Part shown: piece after piece, positions 27,282-36,851 of the stretch
Layout of the letters: the number at the start of each line of letters is the position of its first letter
Position numbering within the stretch: position 1 is the stretch's first letter
Source of the DNA: Enterobacteriaceae bacterium RIT714
GTDB lineage: Bacteria; Pseudomonadota; Gammaproteobacteria; Enterobacterales; Enterobacteriaceae
DNA: 64,000 bases
Assembly (NCBI GenBank): GCA_009668015.1
Contig: WJYB01000015.1
Location: 1-64,000, forward strand
Reading direction: 5' to 3'
Notes under the pieces: generated by a model
Database searches by the model: none
Seen by the model: only the letters and a program-made list of their open reading frames with translations
Told to the model about the DNA's origin: nothing
Program-made: the position numbers and the translations under genes

Positions 27282-28068
27282 TAAAGCTCGGCCAGTGCGG
27301 TTGCTCCTGCCAGATGGCGAGATTGACCAGCAGGCCCGCGGGCACGTGAACGTTGTTCATGATGCCCAGCGTACCGGCGTCAACCTGCGTCGCGCCGTAG
27401 TTCCACATAAAGTATCCCAGCCCCGAGGCGACCACGCCCAGCCAGATCAGAACGCCCCATTGCAGCGTTGTGGTTGGCAGTTTTTGCGGGTTGCCGAGCA
27501 TAAACCAGGCCACCACCGCCACGATGAACGCCCCCATGTAAAACCAGGCGAACGCGTTATGCTGCGGCATCGGGTGGATTTCCATCAGGCGTTTATATCC
27601 CACCATTCCAATGGCAAAGCTGATGTTCGCGAGCTGGACGAACATCAATCCTGTCCAGAAGTGATCGCTCACTTTGTCGTAGCGAATAATCGCCGCGCCA
27701 GCCACCGCCAGCAGCGCGCTCAACACATATCCCCAGCGTAATCGACGTTTACTGAGCAGGTCGTAAATCAGCGTGATATAAAGCGGCGTCAGCACTGTAA
27801 ACAGCAGGAACTCCGACACCGACAGGTAGACATAAGCGCGGAAGCTGAACAGATACATGATGCCGAGCTGCATTGCGCCCACCAGCATGTACAGAAGAAT
27901 GGTTTTCAGCGTTTGCCCACGCAGGCGCAGGAACGGCAGGAACACCAGCGCCGCCAGCCCCACGCGCATGAGCACAGAGAAGTAGCTGTCGACGTGTCCG
28001 GCAAGATATTCACCGATCAGGCTGAAGGAAAACGCCCACAGGATAGTGGTGATAATGAGTAATGCCAC
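27169..28068 (-). CDS. bioP: Biotin transporter (EamA/carboxylate-amine transporter family)
   Basis: 299 aa, as in E. coli YigM/BioP, the high-affinity biotin importer of the inner membrane. Ten hydrophobic segments in two EamA-type halves; the first begins [18 protein letters not shown] and the second repeat begins near [12 protein letters not shown]. The C-terminal tail ([17 protein letters not shown]) is hydrophilic and is the part overlapping metR. Upstream, an odd palindrome overlaps the probable promoter. Confidence 0.9.
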   Translation of the reverse strand: MALLIITTILWAFSFSLIGEYLAGHVDSYFSVLMRVGLAALVFLPFLRLRGQTLKTILLYMLVGAMQLGIMYLFSFRAYVYLSVSEFLLFTVLTPLYITLIYDLLSKRRLRWGYVLSALLAVAGAAIIRYDKVSDHFWTGLMFVQLANISFAIGMVGYKRLMEIHPMPQHNAFAWFYMGAFIVAVVAWFMLGNPQKLPTTTLQWGVLIWLGVVASGLGYFMWNYGATQVDAGTLGIMNNVHVPAGLLVNLAIWQEQPHWPSFIIGGTVILASLWVHRHWVAPRSAQTEDGRKRDSALSE

Positions 28069-28099
28069 AATGCATATCTCTCAGAAAGAAGGACAAGCA

Positions 28100-28128
28100 T
28101 TGTAGCGAACTCTTCAGTTGACAACTGA
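28100..28128 (-). promoter_or_regulatory. Operator-like inverted repeats upstream of bioP
   Basis: TCAGTTG-A-CAACTGA (28114-28128) is a perfect odd palindrome. It overlaps a wider TTGT...ACAA arrangement (28100-28124) that includes a TACAAT -10-like hexamer on the minus strand. BirA operators have TTGT/ACAA ends but a longer spacer, so the cognate regulator is uncertain. Confidence 0.4.
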
Positions 28129-28150
28129 GCAATAAATAATCAAGTGAAGA

Positions 28151-28951
28151 TTATTCAAGGAACAGCTTGCGCAGATAGTTCGGCACAGCGTTGTCGGCGT
28201 TGGTGCCAATGACTTCCAGCTCCGGGTGCATGTCTTTCAGACGCTGGTGCGCATTTTCCATAATGCAGCCTTTACCCGCCATGGAGAGCATTTCAGCATC
28301 GTTCATGCCGTCGCCAAACGCGATGCAATCTTTCAGCTCGTAGCCCATGCGTTTTGCCACCGCTTCCAGCGCGTGGCCTTTAGAGACACCGCCAGCCATC
28401 ACTTCCAGACAGGTCAGCGTGGAGAAACTCACGTTCACACGATCGCCCCAGCGCGCATTAATCGCCTGCTCCAGCGGGAGTAACTCTTCATGGCTTGCGC
28501 AGGTGAAGAACACTTTGCTGATGCCTTCAGGCTCAAGCAAGCCCGGCTCGTACAGCGAATAGTTGAAGACCGCTTCTTTAAAGAAACGCATCTCGTCCGG
28601 GCGATGACGGTTCATAAACCAGTCGTCGTTACGGTAAACGTTGGTGATGATTTCCGGATTATTATGCATCACGCCAAACAAGTCGGCAGCGATGTCACGA
28701 TCGAGATCGTGCGTGAAGATCAGATTGCCATCGGTATCGTGCACGCGCGCGCCGTTGGAGGTGATCATGTACGCTTTGATGTCCAGATTATCGCGGATCT
28801 GCCCCACATCTACGTGGTGGCGGCCGGTCGCGAACACAAAGTTCACACCACGAGCGGTCAGGAGTTTTAAGGTCTCTTTCGCATAAGGCGACAGGGTGTG
28901 GTCGGGGGAGAGCAGCGTGCCATCTAAGTCAGATGCAACAACCTGGTACAT
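28151..28951 (-). CDS. yigL: Sugar/pyridoxal phosphate phosphatase YigL
   Basis: 266 aa, as in E. coli. Cof-type HAD hydrolase active on phosphosugars and pyridoxal phosphate; it helps relieve glucose-phosphate stress in E. coli, where the SgrS sRNA stabilises its mRNA. HAD motif I VASDLDGTLLS, motif II TSNGA, motif III Lys in GGVSKGHAL, motif IV FGDGMNDAEM. The ATG at 28951 gives MYQVVASDLDG; the extension upstream is not family-like. It lies 25 bp after pldB. Confidence 0.94.
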   Translation of the reverse strand: MYQVVASDLDGTLLSPDHTLSPYAKETLKLLTARGVNFVFATGRHHVDVGQIRDNLDIKAYMITSNGARVHDTDGNLIFTHDLDRDIAADLFGVMHNNPEIITNVYRNDDWFMNRHRPDEMRFFKEAVFNYSLYEPGLLEPEGISKVFFTCASHEELLPLEQAINARWGDRVNVSFSTLTCLEVMAGGVSKGHALEAVAKRMGYELKDCIAFGDGMNDAEMLSMAGKGCIMENAHQRLKDMHPELEVIGTNADNAVPNYLRKLFLE

Positions 28952-28976
28952 AGGGAAATTTAACCTCAATAGAATA

Positions 28977-29969
28977 TCAGTTATGCCTGTCGAAAAATTC
29001 AACAATGGCGTTTAGTGCGACTGAGCGCATGGTGTCCTTTTCAAAAAGGATCTCATGGTACGCGCCCTTTATGACCAACGGTTTTCCCCCTTCACAGGGA
29101 TGCCCGGCGGCGGCGCGCAGTTCGCAAAAGCGGTCATGCATGCGGTTGTCGACCACACGCTCTTCTTCTGCCTGAATCAGTAATGTCGGCGTATCATTTT
29201 TAGCCGTCCCTGCCAGCGCCGATTCTCCGGCGCGGATGCCTTCTCGCACCCAGTGGTACGTGGGTCCGCCCACGCGCAACCGCGGTTCATCAGCGTAAAA
29301 ACGCAGGTTGCGGCGATACCGTTGCCGGCTGTGGGTCAGCACGTTAATGGCAAATGGCAATGCGCGCCAGCGCCCGGTTCCGATAGCGTAGCCTTCACGA
29401 ATGCGCTGATGGCCCTCAGCCCAGTCAAGAATATGGCGCACCATCCAGTCGGGAAAACGCATCACAATGCCAAACATCGGCGCGCTTAACGCAATGGCAT
29501 CGCACTGATGGGGATGACGTTGTAAAAACAGCGTGGCGATGGCACCGCCCATGGAGTGCGCCAGAATGTAGCGCTTACGCCAGGGACCCGGTGCCACTTC
29601 CTGCTGCCAGAACGCGGCGAGATCGTCGACATAATCGCTGAAATTCACCACGTGTCCACGGTGTGAATCCGACAACAACCGCCCGGAGCGACCCTGCCCG
29701 CGATGGTCGATAATCAACACATCAAAACCCAGATGGAAAAGGTCGTACGCCAGTTCAGCGTATTTGACGTAACTTTCAATACGGCCAGGGCAAACCACGA
29801 TCACGCGATCGTTTTTTTCATCATGGAAACGCACAAAGCGCACCGGCACGTTATCCACACCGGTAATCTCGGCTTCTTCGCGCTGACGCCAGAAATCGGT
29901 CAGCGGCCCCATGGAGAAAGCAGCAAATGCGTTCTCGCGTGTTTCCCAGTCCTTTTTCTGCTGAAACAT
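28977..29969 (-). CDS. pldB: Lysophospholipase L2
   Basis: 330 aa (E. coli 340). Inner-membrane-associated alpha/beta hydrolase that deacylates lysophospholipids. The nucleophile elbow is LAHSMGGAIA, HRGQGRSGR precedes it, and the catalytic His is in KGAYHEILFE. The protein ends at FFDRHN, so the roughly ten-residue C-terminal tail of the E. coli protein is missing, probably natural variation. The ATG at 29969 gives MFQQKKDWETRE. First gene of pldB-yigL(-bioP). Confidence 0.95.
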   Translation of the reverse strand: MFQQKKDWETRENAFAAFSMGPLTDFWRQREEAEITGVDNVPVRFVRFHDEKNDRVIVVCPGRIESYVKYAELAYDLFHLGFDVLIIDHRGQGRSGRLLSDSHRGHVVNFSDYVDDLAAFWQQEVAPGPWRKRYILAHSMGGAIATLFLQRHPHQCDAIALSAPMFGIVMRFPDWMVRHILDWAEGHQRIREGYAIGTGRWRALPFAINVLTHSRQRYRRNLRFYADEPRLRVGGPTYHWVREGIRAGESALAGTAKNDTPTLLIQAEEERVVDNRMHDRFCELRAAAGHPCEGGKPLVIKGAYHEILFEKDTMRSVALNAIVEFFDRHN

Positions 29970-30078
29970 CGGGTTTCCACCCCTGTAAGCCAAGGAATAT
30001 CGTTTTTTCAAGCCGCATCACACAATGACGCAACAATAGCGTATTGTGGCATAAAAATAGACGATTCGGGAGTTTCAA

Positions 30079-30699
30079 ATGACCTTCGAGTGGTGGTTCG
30101 CCTACCTGCTGACATCCATCATCCTGAGCCTTTCACCCGGCTCTGGCGCGATTAATACCATGACCACGTCCATCAACCATGGCTATCGCGGCGCGGCCGC
30201 CTCTATTGCCGGATTGCAGACCGGGCTGGGAATTCACATCGTGCTGGTGGGGATCGGACTGGGTACGCTGTTCTCGCGTTCGGTGCTGGCGTTTGAAGTG
30301 CTCAAATGGGCGGGCGCGGCGTATCTGATTTGGCTGGGCATCCAGCAGTGGCGTGCGGCAGGCTCGATTGATCTGAACACCCTCGCGCATACGCAAACGC
30401 GCGGTCGCCTGTTTAAGCGCGCGGTTTTCGTGAACCTGACCAACCCCAAAAGCATCGTTTTTCTTGCCGCCCTGTTCCCGCAGTTTATCGTTCCGCATCA
30501 GCCGCAGGTGATGCAGTACGTGGTGTTGGGCACAACGACGATCGTTGTCGATATTATCGTGATGATTGGTTATGCGACGCTGGCACAGCGGATTGCGGCG
30601 TGGATTAAAGGGCCTAAACAGATGAAGGCCCTGAATAAAATCTTTGGTTCGTTGTTTATGCTGGTTGGCGCGCTGTTAGCGTCAGCGCGTCATGCTTAA
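30079..30699 (+). CDS. rhtB: Homoserine/homoserine lactone efflux protein
   Basis: 206 aa, as in E. coli. LysE/RhtB-family exporter with six predicted TM helices. Family signature [12 protein letters not shown] near the N-terminus and [18 protein letters not shown] in the middle. It confers tolerance to homoserine and some amino-acid analogues. Start ATG at 30079 after GGGAGTTTCAA. It converges on its paralog rhtC, and the two stop codons share bases. Confidence 0.95.
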   Translation: MTFEWWFAYLLTSIILSLSPGSGAINTMTTSINHGYRGAAASIAGLQTGLGIHIVLVGIGLGTLFSRSVLAFEVLKWAGAAYLIWLGIQQWRAAGSIDLNTLAHTQTRGRLFKRAVFVNLTNPKSIVFLAALFPQFIVPHQPQVMQYVVLGTTTIVVDIIVMIGYATLAQRIAAWIKGPKQMKALNKIFGSLFMLVGALLASARHA

Positions 30700-31316
30700 C
30701 GAGAAATGATGAGATGAATACCGAAGCCGGCGAACAATGCGCCGGCAAAGCCGTCGATCCACTTCGCCAGACGCTGATAACCGCGACGCATGGATGGAAG
30801 GGCAAACAGGCTTGCCACGATGGTGAACCACGCGAAGGTTTCGACGACGATCAGCAGGAAAATTCCCCAGCGCGCGCCCGCGCCCACATCATCACCCACG
30901 AAAAGTGAGAATACCGAGCCGAAGTAAATAATCGCTTTCGGATTGGCGAGATTGGTCAGCAACCCTTTAATAAAACTACGTCCGCCCGTCGCCAGTTCAA
31001 CCTTTGGCTCCGGTGCGGTTGTCTCTTCTTTTCTGAAAGCCCCCCGCAGCATCTGATAACCCATCCACAACAGATACAGGCCACCGCCGACCATAATAAT
31101 GTTATGCAGCCACGCCATCTTCGCGAGGATAAGATTCAGGCCAAGCAGCGCGACGGCAGCCCACACCATGACGCCCATGGTAATACCGAGCACACCCATC
31201 ATCGCCTCTTTGCGAGAGCGGCTGACAGCAGTCTGAGAAACGAAGAAAAAGTCAGGGCCAGGGCTCATCAGCGCAACGATGTGCACCAACGCCACAGTGA
31301 GAAATAGCATTAACAT
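30696..31316 (-). CDS. rhtC: Threonine efflux protein
   Basis: 206 aa, as in E. coli. LysE/RhtB-family threonine exporter. [21 protein letters not shown] and [18 protein letters not shown] correspond to the same positions as in RhtB. The tail-to-tail arrangement with rhtB is as in E. coli. 61 bp separate its start from the recQ stop, so co-transcription with upstream recQ is possible. Confidence 0.95.
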   Translation of the reverse strand: MLMLFLTVALVHIVALMSPGPDFFFVSQTAVSRSRKEAMMGVLGITMGVMVWAAVALLGLNLILAKMAWLHNIIMVGGGLYLLWMGYQMLRGAFRKEETTAPEPKVELATGGRSFIKGLLTNLANPKAIIYFGSVFSLFVGDDVGAGARWGIFLLIVVETFAWFTIVASLFALPSMRRGYQRLAKWIDGFAGALFAGFGIHLIISR

Positions 31317-31377
31317 AATTAACTCGCGGGGAAATTATTCAGTGAGTGACCATCCTGGCACTTTTTAGTCTGGCTGA

Positions 31378-33207
31378 CTACTCCTCATCATCGCCATCAA
31401 CATGAGAACGAATCAGTGCCATGAATTCTTTACCAAAGCGCTCAAGCTTACGCGTGCCGACGCCGTTGATACTGAGCATTTCGCCCGCGCTGAGCGGCGT
31501 CTGCTCGGCCATCTCGATAAGCGTGGCGTCGTTGAACACCACATACGGCGGGATATTCTCTTCGTCGGCAATCGCTTTACGCAGCTTGCGCAGTTTGGCA
31601 AACAGCTTGCGGTCGTAGTTGCCGCCGTAGGATTTTTGCATCACACGCGGTTTGAGCGCGACAACGCGCGGAACGGCAAGCTGTAATGCCAAATCACCGC
31701 GCAGCACCGGTCGCGCCGCCTCAGTGAGCTGAAGCGCGGAGTGCTGGGCGATATTTTGCGTAGCGAAACCGAGGTGAATCAGCTGGCGGATAATACTCAC
31801 CCAGTGTTCGTGGCTCTGTTCGCGGCCAATGCCATAAACCGGCAGCTTATCGTGACCCATCTCGCGGATACGCTGATTATTTGCCCCGCGCAGCACTTCC
31901 ACCACGTAGCCCATACCAAAGCGCTGATTCACACGGTAAATGGTTGAGAGCGCCTTACGCGCATCCATCAGGCCATCGTACTGCTTAGGCGGATCGAGGC
32001 AGATATCGCAGTTGCCGCACGGCTCCTGGCGTCCTTCGCCAAAATAATTGAGCAGCACCAGACGTCGGCAGGTTTGCGCTTCGGCAAAGGCCCCCATCGC
32101 GTTAAGTTTGTGGCGTTCGATATCCAGCAGTTGCCCGGCGGGTTTTTCTTCCAGACAGCGGCGCAACCACGCCATATCCGCCGGATCGTAAAACAGCATC
32201 GCTTCAGCAGGCAGGCCATCACGCCCGGCGCGGCCGGTTTCCTGGTAATAGGATTCGATATTGCGCGGGATGTCGAAGTGCACCACAAAGCGCACGTTCG
32301 GTTTGTTGATCCCCATCCCGAACGCCACCGTCGCGACCACGATTTGCAGGTCATCGCGCTGGAATTTTTCCTGCACGTCGGCGCGGATGTGGTTTTCTAA
32401 ACCGGCGTGATAGGCCGCCGCGCTAAAGCCGCGATTTTGCAGACGCGCGGCAGTGTCTTCCACTTTCGCGCGGCTGTTGCAGTAAATAATGCCGGATTTG
32501 CCGCGCTGCTCCTGCACATAACGCAGCAGCTGGTCCGTCGGCTTGAACTTTTCCATCAGCATGTAGCGGATGTTGGGGCGGTCAAAACTGCTGACCTGAA
32601 TAAACGGATCGTTCAGCCCCAGCAGCCGCACAATATCCAGACGCGTGGTGTCGTCCGCCGTGGCGGTAAGCGCCATAAATGGCAACGCCGGGAAACGCTG
32701 GCGAAGCTGGCCAAGCGCGGCGTATTCCGGACGGAAATCGTGGCCCCACTGGGAGATACAGTGCGCCTCGTCCACCGCCAGCAATACCGGATTCCAGTGC
32801 GCTAAATGCTCAAGGAAGTTGTCCAGCATCAGGCGTTCAGGAGCGATATAGAGCAGGCGAATTTGTCCGTTACGACAACCTGCCATCACCTCTTGCTGCT
32901 GTTCGCGCGTTTGAGTGGAGTTAATACAGGCCGCGGCAACGCCGTTTGCCAGCAGCTGGTCCACCTGATCTTTCATCAGCGAAATGAGCGGCGAAACCAC
33001 GACCGTGAGGCCGTCCAGAACCAGCGCGGGAACCTGATAGCATAGCGATTTTCCGCCACCGGTGGGCATAACCACCAGACAGTCGCGGCCTTCCAGCACG
33101 GTTTTAATGATGGTTTCCTGGCCAGGGCGGAATTGCTGATAGCCAAAGGTTTCATGCAAAACCTGTTTAGCCAGCGATTCCTGATTCAATACGTCCGCCT
33201 GCGCCAC
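31378..33207 (-). CDS. recQ: ATP-dependent DNA helicase RecQ
   Basis: 609 aa, as in E. coli. 3'-5' SF2 helicase of the RecF recombination pathway. Walker A MPTGGGKSLCYQ, DEAH box LAVDEAHCISQWGHDFRPEY, motif VI QETGRAGRDG, the RecQ-Ct zinc cysteines (AQTCRRL, EPCGNCDIC) and the C-terminal HRDC domain (SINGVGTRKLERFG). The start chosen is GTG (complement of 33205-33207), preceded by GGGG 5 bp upstream. It gives VAQADVLNQES, matching E. coli. A TTG 21 codons upstream would add a hydrophobic stretch absent from the family. Confidence 0.96.
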   Translation of the reverse strand: MAQADVLNQESLAKQVLHETFGYQQFRPGQETIIKTVLEGRDCLVVMPTGGGKSLCYQVPALVLDGLTVVVSPLISLMKDQVDQLLANGVAAACINSTQTREQQQEVMAGCRNGQIRLLYIAPERLMLDNFLEHLAHWNPVLLAVDEAHCISQWGHDFRPEYAALGQLRQRFPALPFMALTATADDTTRLDIVRLLGLNDPFIQVSSFDRPNIRYMLMEKFKPTDQLLRYVQEQRGKSGIIYCNSRAKVEDTAARLQNRGFSAAAYHAGLENHIRADVQEKFQRDDLQIVVATVAFGMGINKPNVRFVVHFDIPRNIESYYQETGRAGRDGLPAEAMLFYDPADMAWLRRCLEEKPAGQLLDIERHKLNAMGAFAEAQTCRRLVLLNYFGEGRQEPCGNCDICLDPPKQYDGLMDARKALSTIYRVNQRFGMGYVVEVLRGANNQRIREMGHDKLPVYGIGREQSHEHWVSIIRQLIHLGFATQNIAQHSALQLTEAARPVLRGDLALQLAVPRVVALKPRVMQKSYGGNYDRKLFAKLRKLRKAIADEENIPPYVVFNDATLIEMAEQTPLSAGEMLSINGVGTRKLERFGKEFMALIRSHVDGDDEE

Positions 33208-33298
33208 GTTAACCCCATATGCCAGAAATAAAACAGGCGCTATTTTCAGCGCCTGAGAGAGAAACTTCAACGTTTAACGAAAAAACATTCAGGATGGC

Positions 33299-34168
33299 CT
33301 AGAAAAGATCGTTAAGCATCACGCCCACACCAACGCGGGTTTGATTGAAATTATAATCAATAAGCGATTCGCCGTAGCCGCTGTAAACCTGCGTGTAGAT
33401 ACGCACATGTTTCGTCATCGGATAGCTCAAGCCCAGCTCTGCACCGCCATAGCCGGTGTTCCAGTTGTATTGGCCCTTCGCACTCAGAACCGCGTCACCC
33501 AGCTGGTAGCCAATTTTAAGCTGATAGTAGCCCATGTATTTGGTGATATCCGGGTTATCGTCCGTATCGCCAATCACATACCACGGTTTGACTTCCACCA
33601 GCCAGTTACCGTTCTCCGCCATCAGACGGGTATAGAGACGGTTCCAGCTACGCGATGTCGGATCGGAACGACCATTGGAATCATGGTTGTAGCCAAATTC
33701 CACGTCGCGCAGCGTCCAGCCAGCAAATTCGTCGTCCGTGGCAAAGCCGAGGAACAATTGCGGCTCATAGTTGGTTTCACGGAACGGCGACGATTCACCG
33801 CTATTGGACAGCTGCCACCAGGATTTCTGGGTATAAGAACCGCCCAGAACCGAGTTCGGCCCCAAAATACCACGCCAGAAAGGGAACGCCAGACTGAGCT
33901 GGAACTTCACTTCATCTTTGCGCGCATTATCGGACCAGTTATAGGAGCTGATCGCTTCTTTGTTAAGGTCGCTGGTTTGGGTGTAAATCACATAGTTAGT
34001 GTCGTACGGATAGAGCGTAAACGGATTATCATGCTCCAGAAGCATATTCGCGATAATACTGCCGCGAACGGCGGGCTTATCATGCACTTCTTTCAGCGTC
34101 GCTTCCTGCGCAAATGCCGTGAGGGGCAGCGAAACCGCCGCCAGTAACCAACCCAGATACGTCCGCAT
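33299..34168 (-). CDS. pldA: Outer membrane phospholipase A1
   Basis: 289 aa, as in E. coli. A Sec signal peptide (MRTYLGWLLAAVSLPLTAFA) precedes a 12-strand beta-barrel that dimerises with Ca2+ and destroys misplaced outer-leaflet phospholipids. The catalytic His and Ser lie in NHDSNGRSDPTSRSWNR; the third catalytic residue (Asn) follows. It ends with an aromatic residue (LNDLF), as barrel proteins do. Neighbour of recQ, as in E. coli. Confidence 0.96.
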   Translation of the reverse strand: MRTYLGWLLAAVSLPLTAFAQEATLKEVHDKPAVRGSIIANMLLEHDNPFTLYPYDTNYVIYTQTSDLNKEAISSYNWSDNARKDEVKFQLSLAFPFWRGILGPNSVLGGSYTQKSWWQLSNSGESSPFRETNYEPQLFLGFATDDEFAGWTLRDVEFGYNHDSNGRSDPTSRSWNRLYTRLMAENGNWLVEVKPWYVIGDTDDNPDITKYMGYYQLKIGYQLGDAVLSAKGQYNWNTGYGGAELGLSYPMTKHVRIYTQVYSGYGESLIDYNFNQTRVGVGVMLNDLF

Positions 34169-34274
34169 CGGTGGGGTTCTCCTGCGAAATTAAGATTATG
34201 TGAAGAGTTATGTGGGCCACATTCTACCTGTTTCTTCGCTAACTTCCCCTCTTCGTTTCTGAAAGTGGAAATCC

Positions 34275-34291
34275 TTATGCTTGAAGCATAA
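34275..34291. promoter_or_regulatory. Perfect odd palindrome upstream of yigI
   Basis: TTATGCTT-G-AAGCATAA, 39 bp upstream of the yigI ATG. A second palindrome, TTGTTAACAA (34302-34311), lies between it and the gene. Operator-like; no regulator recognised. Confidence 0.4.
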
Positions 34292-34329
34292 AATCAACAT
34301 TTTGTTAACAACAAAGGATGCGACTTTTC

Positions 34330-34797
34330 ATGTCAGCCACGCTTACCGCTGAAGAAGCCCTGAAACTGGTGGGAGAAATTTTTGTTTACCACATGCCATT
34401 TAACCGCGCGCTGGGGCTGGAGCTGGAACGTTACGAAAAAGGGTTCGCCCAGCTGGGTTTCAACAATCAGCCAATGATGGTGGGAAACTGGGCGCAAAGC
34501 ATTTTACACGGCGGGGTGATCGCCTCAGCGCTGGACGTCGCGGCAGGTCTGGTCTGCGTGGGCAGCACGCTGGCGCGTCACGACACCATCAACGAAGATG
34601 AATTACGACAGCGTCTTTCGCGGATGGGGACCATTGATTTACGCGTGGACTATTTACGTCCGGGACGAGGTAATCGCTTTACCGCCACCAGCAGTCTGCT
34701 GCGCGCAGGCAATAAGGTGGCTGTCGCCCGCGTCGAATTGCATAACGAAGAGCAGGTTTATATCGCCAGCGCAACTGCCACTTATATGGTGGGTTGA
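34330..34797 (+). CDS. yigI: Hotdog-fold acyl-CoA thioesterase YigI
   Basis: 155 aa, as in E. coli. Single hotdog domain with [16 protein letters not shown], the PaaI-type signature whose Gly/His region forms the active site, and [15 protein letters not shown] for the CoA-binding strand. Thioesterases of this type hydrolyse medium- to long-chain acyl-CoA; the E. coli protein is reported to do so. The ATG at 34330 gives [11 protein letters not shown]; an in-frame start at 34318 adds four residues and lies closer to the AAAGGATG site. Confidence 0.88.
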   Translation: MSATLTAEEALKLVGEIFVYHMPFNRALGLELERYEKGFAQLGFNNQPMMVGNWAQSILHGGVIASALDVAAGLVCVGSTLARHDTINEDELRQRLSRMGTIDLRVDYLRPGRGNRFTATSSLLRAGNKVAVARVELHNEEQVYIASATATYMVG

Positions 34798-34848
34798 GAC
34801 GCTAAAATCGGGTAAAATTAATTCACTTTCTTGTAACGGATTTTCCCG

Positions 34849-35745
34849 ATGGATGCTAAACAGACGCGGCAGGGCGTTTTACTCGCCCTTGCCGCTTATT
34901 TTATTTGGGGTATCGCGCCCGCGTACTTCAAGCTGATCTACTACGTCCCAGCCGACGAAATTCTCACCCACCGCGTAATCTGGTCTTTTTTCTTTATGGT
35001 GGCGCTGATGAGCATCAGCCGTCAGTGGTCGGGCGTGAAAACACTACTGCAAACTCCGAAGAAGATTTTCCTGCTGGCGCTGTCGGCGGTGCTGATTGGC
35101 GGCAACTGGCTGCTGTTCATCTGGGCGGTCAATAACCATCACATGCTGGAAGCCAGTCTTGGCTACTTTATTAACCCGCTGGTAAATATTGTGCTGGGGA
35201 TGCTGTTCCTCGGCGAACGTTTCCGTCGTATGCAATGGGTCGCCGTTTTACTGGCCTTCTGCGGCGTATTGGTACAGCTGTGGACGTTTGGTTCGCTGCC
35301 GATCATCGCGTTGGGGCTGGCGTTTAGCTTTGCGTTTTATGGTCTGGTGCGTAAAAAAATTGCCGTGGAAGCGCAGACCGGAATGCTGTTCGAAACACTG
35401 TGGTTACTGCCGCTGGCGGCCATTTATCTGTTTGGCATTGCCGACAGCAGCACCAGCCATATGGGAAGTAATCCGTGGTCGCTGAATCTGATGCTGATGG
35501 CCGCAGGCGTCGTGACCACCATTCCGCTGCTGTGCTTTACCGGCGCGGCAACGCGTTTACGCCTCTCCACGCTCGGGTTCTTCCAGTACATCGGTCCAAC
35601 GCTGATGTTCCTGCTGGCCGTGGTCTTTTACGGCGAAGTCCCTGGCGCCGATAAGATGGTGACCTTTGCGTTTATCTGGGTCGCACTGGCTGTTTTTGTT
35701 GCGGATGCGATTTATACGCAACGCAGAGTGAAAAGAGGGCGGTAA
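34849..35745 (+). CDS. rarD: EamA family transporter RarD
   Basis: 298 aa (E. coli 296). Ten-TM drug/metabolite-superfamily permease. DUF606/EamA features: FIWGIAPAYFKLIYYVPADE near the start, WAVNNHHMLEASLGYFINPL in the first repeat and GFFQYIGPTLMFLLAVVFYGE in the second. Named for predicted chloramphenicol sensitivity; the real substrate is unknown. The E. coli genes yigF and yigG, which separate rarD from corA there, are absent. Confidence 0.92.
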   Translation: MDAKQTRQGVLLALAAYFIWGIAPAYFKLIYYVPADEILTHRVIWSFFFMVALMSISRQWSGVKTLLQTPKKIFLLALSAVLIGGNWLLFIWAVNNHHMLEASLGYFINPLVNIVLGMLFLGERFRRMQWVAVLLAFCGVLVQLWTFGSLPIIALGLAFSFAFYGLVRKKIAVEAQTGMLFETLWLLPLAAIYLFGIADSSTSHMGSNPWSLNLMLMAAGVVTTIPLLCFTGAATRLRLSTLGFFQYIGPTLMFLLAVVFYGEVPGADKMVTFAFIWVALAVFVADAIYTQRRVKRGR

Positions 35746-35755
35746 TATTGCCCTG

Positions 35756-35778
35756 CCCCTCTCCCTAAGGGAGAGGGC
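35756..35778. repeat. CCCTCTCCC/GGGAGAGGG intergenic repeat, copy 2
   Basis: Perfect inverted repeat CCCTCTCCC-TAA-GGGAGAGGG between the convergent genes rarD and corA. It is the best-preserved of three similar elements in the window. It could act as a weak bidirectional terminator or mRNA-stabilising hairpin; there is no T-run. Confidence 0.7.
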
Positions 35779-35814
35779 ATTCTGAACCCGAACGGGCTGA
35801 TGTGAGCTGCGAAT

Positions 35815-36765
35815 TTACAGCCAGTTGCGACGTTTGAAATACAGATACGGCGCCAGCCCGGCAAGGATCATAAAGATAATCGCGCCAGGATAGCCAAAGC
35901 TCCAGCGCAGTTCCGGCATAAACTCGAAGTTCATCCCGTAGCTTGACGCCACCAGCGTTGGCGGCAGGAACACCACCGACACCACCGAGAAGATCTTGAT
36001 GATGCGGTTCTGCTCGATGTTGATAAATCCCATTGCCGCCTGCATCAGGAAGTTCACTTTCTGGAACAGCGATTCGTTATGCGGCAGCAGGGATTCGATA
36101 TCGCGCAGGATCTCACGCGCTTGTTCAAGCTGACCGCCAGGCAGACGCGCTTTACGCACCAGGAAATTCAGCGCTCGCTGGGTATCCATCAGACACAAAC
36201 GCACTTTCCAGCCGATATCTTCCTGCTCCGCCAGCGTGGAGAGCGCTTCATCGTATTCATCGCCCTGATGGCCTTCCATGATGACGCGGCTCAGCTTTTC
36301 CAGATCGCTGTAGATGTTTTCGATCTCATCCGCCAGCTGTTCGATTTTGGTTTCGAACAGATCAAGCAGCAGTTCATAGGCATTGCCATCAACCATCGCC
36401 TGGCTGCGGGCGCGCATACGATAGAGACGAAACGCAGGCAGTTCGCGCTCGCGCAGCGTGAACAGGCGGCCATCACGAATGGTAAACGCGACGGTGGAGT
36501 TACCGGCGTGGTCTTCCGCATCTTCAAAAAAGAAAAAGGAGTGAATATGCAGGCCGTCTTCGTCTTCAAAGAAACGCGCGGATGCTTCGATATCTTCCAG
36601 TTCCGGGCGGGTCGCCAGGCTTTGTCCGAGCTCTGATTGTACGCGAAGGCGCTCATCGTCGTCCGGCTCGACCAGATCCACCCATACGGCATCAATGAGG
36701 GGCTGTGACTCTTCAGCTTCAAGCCGAATCAGTCGGTTATTTTCGAGTTGAAATGCGCTCAACAT
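35815..36765 (-). CDS. corA: Magnesium/nickel/cobalt transporter CorA
   Basis: 316 aa, as in E. coli. Pentameric Mg2+ channel: a large cytoplasmic alpha/beta funnel, then two C-terminal TM helices with the signature YGMNFEFMP between them and the basic tail YFKRRNWL. The ATG at 36765 gives [12 protein letters not shown]; the upstream in-frame region belongs to the 5' leader. The leader of about 230 nt carries a small ORF and two hairpins, as in the Rho-regulated Salmonella corA leader. Confidence 0.97.
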   Translation of the reverse strand: MLSAFQLENNRLIRLEAEESQPLIDAVWVDLVEPDDDERLRVQSELGQSLATRPELEDIEASARFFEDEDGLHIHSFFFFEDAEDHAGNSTVAFTIRDGRLFTLRERELPAFRLYRMRARSQAMVDGNAYELLLDLFETKIEQLADEIENIYSDLEKLSRVIMEGHQGDEYDEALSTLAEQEDIGWKVRLCLMDTQRALNFLVRKARLPGGQLEQAREILRDIESLLPHNESLFQKVNFLMQAAMGFINIEQNRIIKIFSVVSVVFLPPTLVASSYGMNFEFMPELRWSFGYPGAIIFMILAGLAPYLYFKRRNWL

Positions 36766-36851
36766 GACCGGGACTCCCAATGCAAAAAATATCGGACAGT
36801 TCGGTGGGCACACAGAAACAATATGGGTTTCAGACCATTAAACAGCCTGAC

